DNA of 64,000 nt from Andalucia godoyi (taxonomy: Eukaryota > Discoba > Jakobea > Jakobida > Andaluciidae). The DNA lies in contig VRVR01000055.1 of the NCBI GenBank assembly GCA_009859145.1, positions 1-64,000 on the forward strand, read 5' to 3'. Positions 59,203 to 64,000 of this stretch are shown piece after piece. Positions within the stretch are counted from its first letter, which is position 1. Each line of letters begins with the position of its first letter. The notes below the pieces were generated by a model. The model had not been told where the DNA came from. It made no database searches and was given only the letters and a program-made list of their open reading frames with translations. A program made the position numbers and the translations under genes.

Positions 59203-61227
59203 ATGGCGGTGTCGGATGTACAACTCCGATCATCCGTCTCTGTTGAGTGGCAGAACCTCGCATTTTCATTTGGAACAAAGAAGATCTTTTCGAATGTCGA
59301 TGGATGTGCACATGTTGGAGAACTCACATGTATTCTTGGAGGGTCAGGAGTTGGAAAAACAACACTCTTGAATATGCTTGCGGATCGTGTTCCGGCCGAC
59401 AAGAGAGTGGTTACGTCCGGAACGATTGTATTTGGAGGAAAAGAACGACGTCAGATATCCGACTCTGAATTCCGCAGGTTATCTGGCTATGTCATGCAAC
59501 AAGACTGGCTACTGGAGACTCTGACTTGTCGAGAAAACTTGCAATTCGCGGGACTGCTAAGACTTCCCAGCCAAATGACGAAAGCAGAAATGCTCGCAAA
59601 GATCACAGACATCGAAAACCAATTGGTTCTCGGAGAGTGCGCAAATGTGATGACCATGAATTTGTCTGGCGGCCAGAGAAAGAGACTGTCGATCGGAATG
59701 GAGCTCATCACCGATCCATCCGTCCTGTTCCTGGACGAACCAACCAGCGGCCTGGATTCATATTCCGCACGCACGGTCATTCGACACCTGCGAGCCATGG
59801 CAGTCAGGTCCCAACGCACAATTCTGTGTACCATACACCAACCGTCATCCGATGTCTTTGCGCTTTTTGATCGTGTGCTGGTTTTGGGAAAGGGTGGAGT
59901 GGTCTACTGCGGCTCTCGATCCATGATCACCCAATACTTTGCAGATATAGGATTTCCCTTGCCGGCGTTCCTGAACCCAGCCGATGTTTGCCTAACTATT
60001 GTTCAGTCGCTCCATACTTTATCGTCTCCCAGTCCTGCAAGTTCAGAACCCGCAGATATCGTAGAAGGCGGTTCCGAAACGGAAGGACACCATGAAGTTG
60101 TGCAGCTTCCCGCAAACCCCCACGAGGCCGGGTCGGCTGCAGATGTCGCCATGGATGAAATTGATCTTTTGATACGAGACAAGCAGCATCTTGATTTTGT
60201 CGCCACGTTCGCCAAATGGTCCACCGCCCATGCTTGCACCGCTACACCAGTGATGCACAATGCACGTCCCTCGACAATAGACACTGTTCTAGAAACTGCC
60301 ATTGCCGAGGATGGTCAGCGTGAATCTGTTGTCCAGAGGAATACCACTGACAAGGAAGGAACGCACGCTTCTCGTGAACTGGGCCTGATTGCACAGACCG
60401 TACTACTGGTGAAACGAAACATGCTGTCGTCCTCTCGCAATCGGTTTGTGATGAGCTTGCGACTTGCACAGACGCTGTTTCTGTCGATGATTGTGGGTCT
60501 GATCTTCCTCCAACTCGATACGGATCAGAAAGGAGTGCAGAACCGTGAAGGTGCATTGTTTCTCTCCGCAACCGCCATGATCATGAGCGGTATCACAAGC
60601 TGTCTCTTTGTTTTCCCTCGTGAAAAGCGTGTCTTTCTGCGCGAGTATACGTCTGGAAGCTACTCTTCTCTGTCTTTTTTCTTTTCCAAAGCGATCACCG
60701 ATTTGCCTTTTCAAATTATATTCCCTTGTTTGTACGGCGTGATTGTGTACTGGATGGTTGGTTTCCAGGACACCGCGTCCAAATTTTTTACATTTCTCGG
60801 TGGGGTTATTCTGCTGTCAAATGTAGGCTCCTCCGTTGGTTTCCTGCTTGCAGTCAGCGCTCCAGATCCGGATGCAGCGATCTCGCTTCTTCCTTTCGTC
60901 ATGATTTCTGCAATGGTATTCGGAGGTCTCTTCATCAACACCAGCAGTGTTCCCGTCTATTTCTTACCCTTTCAAATGATCAGCTACATCAAATGGGGCT
61001 TTGAGGGTCTGTCCATCAACGAGTTTGAGGGTCTTTCGCTCCACTGCAAATCCTCACAAGTTGTCAATGGGCAGTTCTGTCCGGTAACCAGCGGTAAGCA
61101 AGTCCTCGACAGTCTCGCCTTTGACAGTTCGACAGTCGCACTGGCATTTGGAATTCTTTTGGCCGAATTTTTTGTTTTCCGCTTGTTGTCCTTCCTTGTT
61201 CTTTCCATTATTGTCAAGAAGCAGTAA
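59203..61227 (+). CDS. ABCG (White-type) half-transporter, second copy
   Basis: ATG 59203, 674 residues. Walker A is GGSGVGKT (46-53), signature LSGGQRKR (154-161), Walker B VLFLDE (174-179), then PTSGLDSYSA and TIHQPS with the switch His. The membrane domain (about 395-670) has six helices (LFLSMIVGLIFLQL, YGVIVYWMVGF, FVMISAMVFGGLF, FGILLAEFFVF) and an extracellular Cys pair (LHCKSSQ, QFCPVTS). It is clearly divergent from the gene at 50014 and closer to canonical ABCG proteins in the GLDS region; the His-rich linker is absent and an acidic/Ser linker (280-330) takes its place. It could pair with itself or with the other half. Substrate not predictable. Confidence 0.94.
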   Translation: MAVSDVQLRSSVSVEWQNLAFSFGTKKIFSNVDGCAHVGELTCILGGSGVGKTTLLNMLADRVPADKRVVTSGTIVFGGKERRQISDSEFRRLSGYVMQQDWLLETLTCRENLQFAGLLRLPSQMTKAEMLAKITDIENQLVLGECANVMTMNLSGGQRKRLSIGMELITDPSVLFLDEPTSGLDSYSARTVIRHLRAMAVRSQRTILCTIHQPSSDVFALFDRVLVLGKGGVVYCGSRSMITQYFADIGFPLPAFLNPADVCLTIVQSLHTLSSPSPASSEPADIVEGGSETEGHHEVVQLPANPHEAGSAADVAMDEIDLLIRDKQHLDFVATFAKWSTAHACTATPVMHNARPSTIDTVLETAIAEDGQRESVVQRNTTDKEGTHASRELGLIAQTVLLVKRNMLSSSRNRFVMSLRLAQTLFLSMIVGLIFLQLDTDQKGVQNREGALFLSATAMIMSGITSCLFVFPREKRVFLREYTSGSYSSLSFFFSKAITDLPFQIIFPCLYGVIVYWMVGFQDTASKFFTFLGGVILLSNVGSSVGFLLAVSAPDPDAAISLLPFVMISAMVFGGLFINTSSVPVYFLPFQMISYIKWGFEGLSINEFEGLSLHCKSSQVVNGQFCPVTSGKQVLDSLAFDSSTVALAFGILLAEFFVFRLLSFLVLSIIVKKQ

Positions 61228-61516
61228 GCCAAACGCCCGCCTTCGAACGTTCAGCCCCTAGGAAGCAAACACTCTAATGAAAGGTTGTGACGTGTGAGTT
61301 TGTTGGGAAACTACAATTTTCTTCGCCTTTTTGATGCCGATCCTGGGAATGACCCATTGACACATACACATTCGAATTTCCTTCCAAAATCGTCCTGTCA
61401 AAATGTTGAAATATACCCTAGAACAGAGAGAGAGGGTTTGTAGATTAACGAAGATGGAGATGACATGGCCAAAGTAGACAAAATATTGAAAGTCAATCCG
61501 AAGACTGCGTCTGCAT
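61228..61516. other. short intergenic region, no gene
   Basis: 3' flank of the ABCG gene up to the truncation point of the Crinkler-like pseudogene. No coding or repeat signal identified. Confidence 0.45.
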
Positions 61517-62859
61517 GGATTCAAAAGTACCAGCGCGCTGTTTGGATTGATTTAACTTGTGCACTTGCTGTTTTGCTCCGAACGCATTGCCAGGCGATTG
61601 GCCACGTATATTGAAGCGTGTCTTGTGGGAGAGCTCAAAGGATCTGGTGGCGAGCATGCCGACGCGAAGTTGGAGAAGGCTATTCGGCAAGTGTACCAAC
61701 GCTTTGCACACATGGTCGAAGAGTGCGGGATACGCGGACGCTCGTACTGGGGATTTGTGTGCAACCGCACGTCGATCGTCTTCCTGCATCTGCGCATTCT
61801 GCAGACTCGCAAAGGGTGGGACTATGACTTTTTCGAAACTAATCCTGTTGCATTGGACACCGAGGGTTTGTACGCGCTGTGCACGTTGTTGTCGTTTGAC
61901 TCTCATGCATTGTGTTCCTGGGACGGAGAGGCTCCGCCCGTGGTGTCCGCTGCATCGTCTGCGATCATCGATTCGCTATCGATTGCACAACAGGTCCAGT
62001 TAGTTGGGATGTGGTCGAGATTGCGGTGGCTGTCGTGGATCAGACGACCTCGGTTGTCGTGAAATGCTTTCCGACGTCGAAACTCGCAGATATGGAGATG
62101 GAGAAAAGTGCACTGACAGAACTTGCTACAATCGACTGGAGCGGTCATAAGTACTGAGTGCCGTCCCTTCTGCTCGCCGAGCAGTCCGAGCGCGGTGGTG
62201 TTATCTGCACGACTCCCGTGGGCAGCCCTTTGCCACTTGCATCGTGCTTTTCCGAGCCTGCGATGCTTTATTGTTCCCGGCTTCTCCACCAGCTGATATC
62301 CATCGTGTCGAGCTGCCACGAGAAGGGCATCTACCACATGGACATTTGTCCGTAGAACATCATCCTTCTGAGCGAGCCAGTCAATGAATTTCTGTTCCCA
62401 GTATGCTTGATTGATTGGGGCGGTGCTTCGTTTATGCAAAAGCGAAATGACGAGTTTCACTACCATTCTGCCTTCTCGCCCGATTGGCTGGATTCAGTGA
62501 CATCGTTGACAGATCTGTCCGATGGCGAGCGGTTGCAGGTCTGTTTGCAGCAGGCAATCTTGACTACCATGTACTTTGCATTTGGCGACGTGCTCTCGGG
62601 GCTGCCTCCAATGGCCTTTATTCTTGATAAGAAGAATCTGCAACAGGATTCGCACTCTCGCGTGCGGACCAAAACAGAGCTGTTTGAGATTCGAAGAGAA
62701 ATCATCGCTCATCTGCCGGATCCCTCGCTTGATACACCAGTGCTGGCCGGCCGCGACTCTCTACGATTGCTTTTCCAGCAGCCGAGGGACGCGGCGCCGA
62801 CGTTTTTTAAATTGGAAGAGCGAAGCACCGCAGGTTGTTTGCTTTTGAGCCGTGTGTGA
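61517..62859 (+). pseudogene. truncated, stop-bearing Crinkler-like gene
   Basis: Homology begins abruptly at about 61517 (GFKSTSALFGLI), within the family segment before the nuclease motif, so the coiled coil and start are gone. In order: an in-frame TAA (61553-61555), the nuclease Asp changed to His (VHLLFC), an intact GELKGS, a frameshift near 62010, a TGA at a Trp codon (62155-62157), YHMDICP followed by TAG at a Gln codon (62353-62355), LIDWGG intact, and the normal end at 62859. Closest relative is the open gene at 54719. Three stops plus a frameshift and 5' truncation make loss of function certain. Confidence 0.9.
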
Positions 62860-63933
62860 GAGTCTTGCACGACCGTCCGCGGATAACTCAATCCGGACTT
62901 GAGCATTCGACAAACGCAACAGACCTTGAAATTTTTCTCGCATTTTGGCATTTCTGGTCAGCATATGTGTCGATCAAGTAGATGACTGAATTCAGTTAAC
63001 GAATCGTACCCCCAGTTACTCTTCTGGAAGTTCGTAGGTTGCACCCTTTCATTCAAATTAGTTCTTCCTTGTTATGCTGACATGGGTTGAAAAACCCCAT
63101 CATGGTTTCTGGAATGAGACAGGTGTACATCACAAGGAGAACCGAGGATAATGCTAGCGGAACAGTCAAGCATACGGTGTTCGGATGTTTGATTTGCCAT
63201 CTCCCCCTCCAGCATCTGTCGGGGAAGCCGAAGAGCGAAGAATGGCAGTTACTGCAGACACGATGCGAAACATAAACAAGAAAATTGCCGGTCGGTGGCA
63301 ATGACCCATCTGAGTCTCGAATTGAAAGCTTTCAACGTGGACTTCCGCTTTTTCGCGCTTTTTTCTGACCATCTGACAGGCTTTCGGAATGCTCGTCCCG
63401 GATGGAACCATCGAAAACTCGAAAATTTTCTCCCCCTCTTATTGCCAACCCTGAATGATCGCAAATCAGATGTCATTCTGGAATCGTCTGTCGATCACAT
63501 GCTCACATCGGAGCTCCGCTAGGTTGTTTGCTCGCATCTCCGGTCATCGTTTTCTGACAGCAATGGAGATGCAAGTTGGCATTTGACACTCGAGTCTCCA
63601 GGTTCCCAATGTGCTAGGACAAGTTTTTTGCAGTAGTCCGCCTGCATGAACAGAGCGGACATGTCTGGTTCCGATTATTACGAGCAGAAGCAGGGTATGT
63701 CACATCAGATACGGCTCGGAGAATGCTCGGATCTTTGCAGAATCCAATTTCGCCTTCATTTTTAGCGTTTGATCGAAAGCGAGAACTCCAGGCGGTTGGA
63801 GGCTTGTGCGAAATTGAATGGACAGCAAACATGAAACGGCACCCTTCTTGTCTTTCTTTGTGATTCTCTTTTTCTTCTTTCTTTCTTGTTATTGTTTCAA
63901 AAGTACAACAAATAACCAACCAAACAAACACGC
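62860..63933. other. 1.1-kb region, no supported gene
   Basis: Contains two modest plus-strand frames (63087-63275; 63301-63522, MTHLSLELKAFNVDFRFF) without motifs or paralogues, and a CT tract (TTCTTTGTGATTCTCTTTTTCTTC, about 63850-63890) just upstream of the gene at 63934, similar to the leaders of other genes here. Confidence 0.45.
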
Positions 63934-64000
63934 ATGCGAATCTTGATCTGGCTTTTGCTGTGCATTGGAATCAGAGTAGTTACGGCGGACTTCGGTTGGA
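63934..64000 (+). CDS. 5' end of a secreted or membrane protein gene (partial)
   Basis: ATG 63934 opens MRILIWLLLCIGIRVVTADFGW, a clean signal peptide with a likely cleavage site after VTA, and runs off the window end. A CT-rich leader and an A-rich stretch (CAACAAATAACCAACC) precede it. Only 22 residues are visible, so the product cannot be named; the LRR and giant-receptor genes in this window start similarly. Confidence 0.65.
   Translation, partial: MRILIWLLLCIGIRVVTADFGW

Noticed and set aside
62155-62355. TGA and TAG as sense codons (altered genetic code)
   Set aside because: All intact genes use TGG for Trp and end at normal stops; stops are confined to copies with frameshifts and truncations.

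Overview
The window is nuclear DNA of a unicellular eukaryote (a protist) with few introns. The evidence is long uninterrupted ATG-initiated reading frames on both strands, cut-and-paste transposons of the PIF/Harbinger and Tc1/IS630 types, serine/threonine kinases fused to TPR or KEN-type domains, ABCG half-transporters, EGF/ephrin-receptor-like cysteine repeats on polytopic receptors, and a few GT-AG intron candidates. There are no operons or Shine-Dalgarno patterns. The lineage cannot be fixed from the sequence alone.

Layout. 1-8.4 kb: two different PIF/Harbinger transposons sit 88 bp apart inside a gene for an LRR/cysteine-rich/multi-membrane receptor. Each element carries convergent transposase and accessory genes, and the receptor is left as a 5'-truncated pseudogene. 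8.9-25.0 kb: a giant receptor (two predicted seven-bladed propellers, a Pmp-like beta-helix, about two dozen cysteine repeats, EGF, multi-membrane C-terminus) that carries one frameshift; a small secreted protein; a decayed Tc1/IS630 transposase; and a better preserved but frame-disrupted paralogue of the LRR receptor. 25.2-30.5 kb: a secreted protein, an unrecognised and probably spliced gene, and a GNAT acetyltransferase.

31-41.7 kb holds the most interesting set: a CD-NTase (SMODS/OAS-type nucleotidyltransferase) with an intact catalytic triad, divergent from a single-pass membrane protein. It is followed by a head-to-head pair: a kinase-TPR protein, and a soluble kinase with a C-terminal region resembling the KEN ribonuclease of RNase L/IRE1, including the R-N-x3-H motif. 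An OAS-like enzyme within 5 kb of an RNase L-like enzyme suggests a second-messenger-activated RNA-decay response, which is a hypothesis and not shown.

43.4-62.9 kb: a multicopy family of Crinkler-like proteins (coiled coil, PD-(D/E)XK nuclease-like domain, degenerate kinase domain). There are three intact genes and three broken ones, with shuffled heads and divergent promoters. They are interspersed with a multi-membrane protein, a decayed copy of the 25-kb secreted-protein gene, two ABCG half-transporters and a Tc1/IS630-type transposase that has lost its first catalytic Asp. The window ends in the signal peptide of a gene that continues beyond it.
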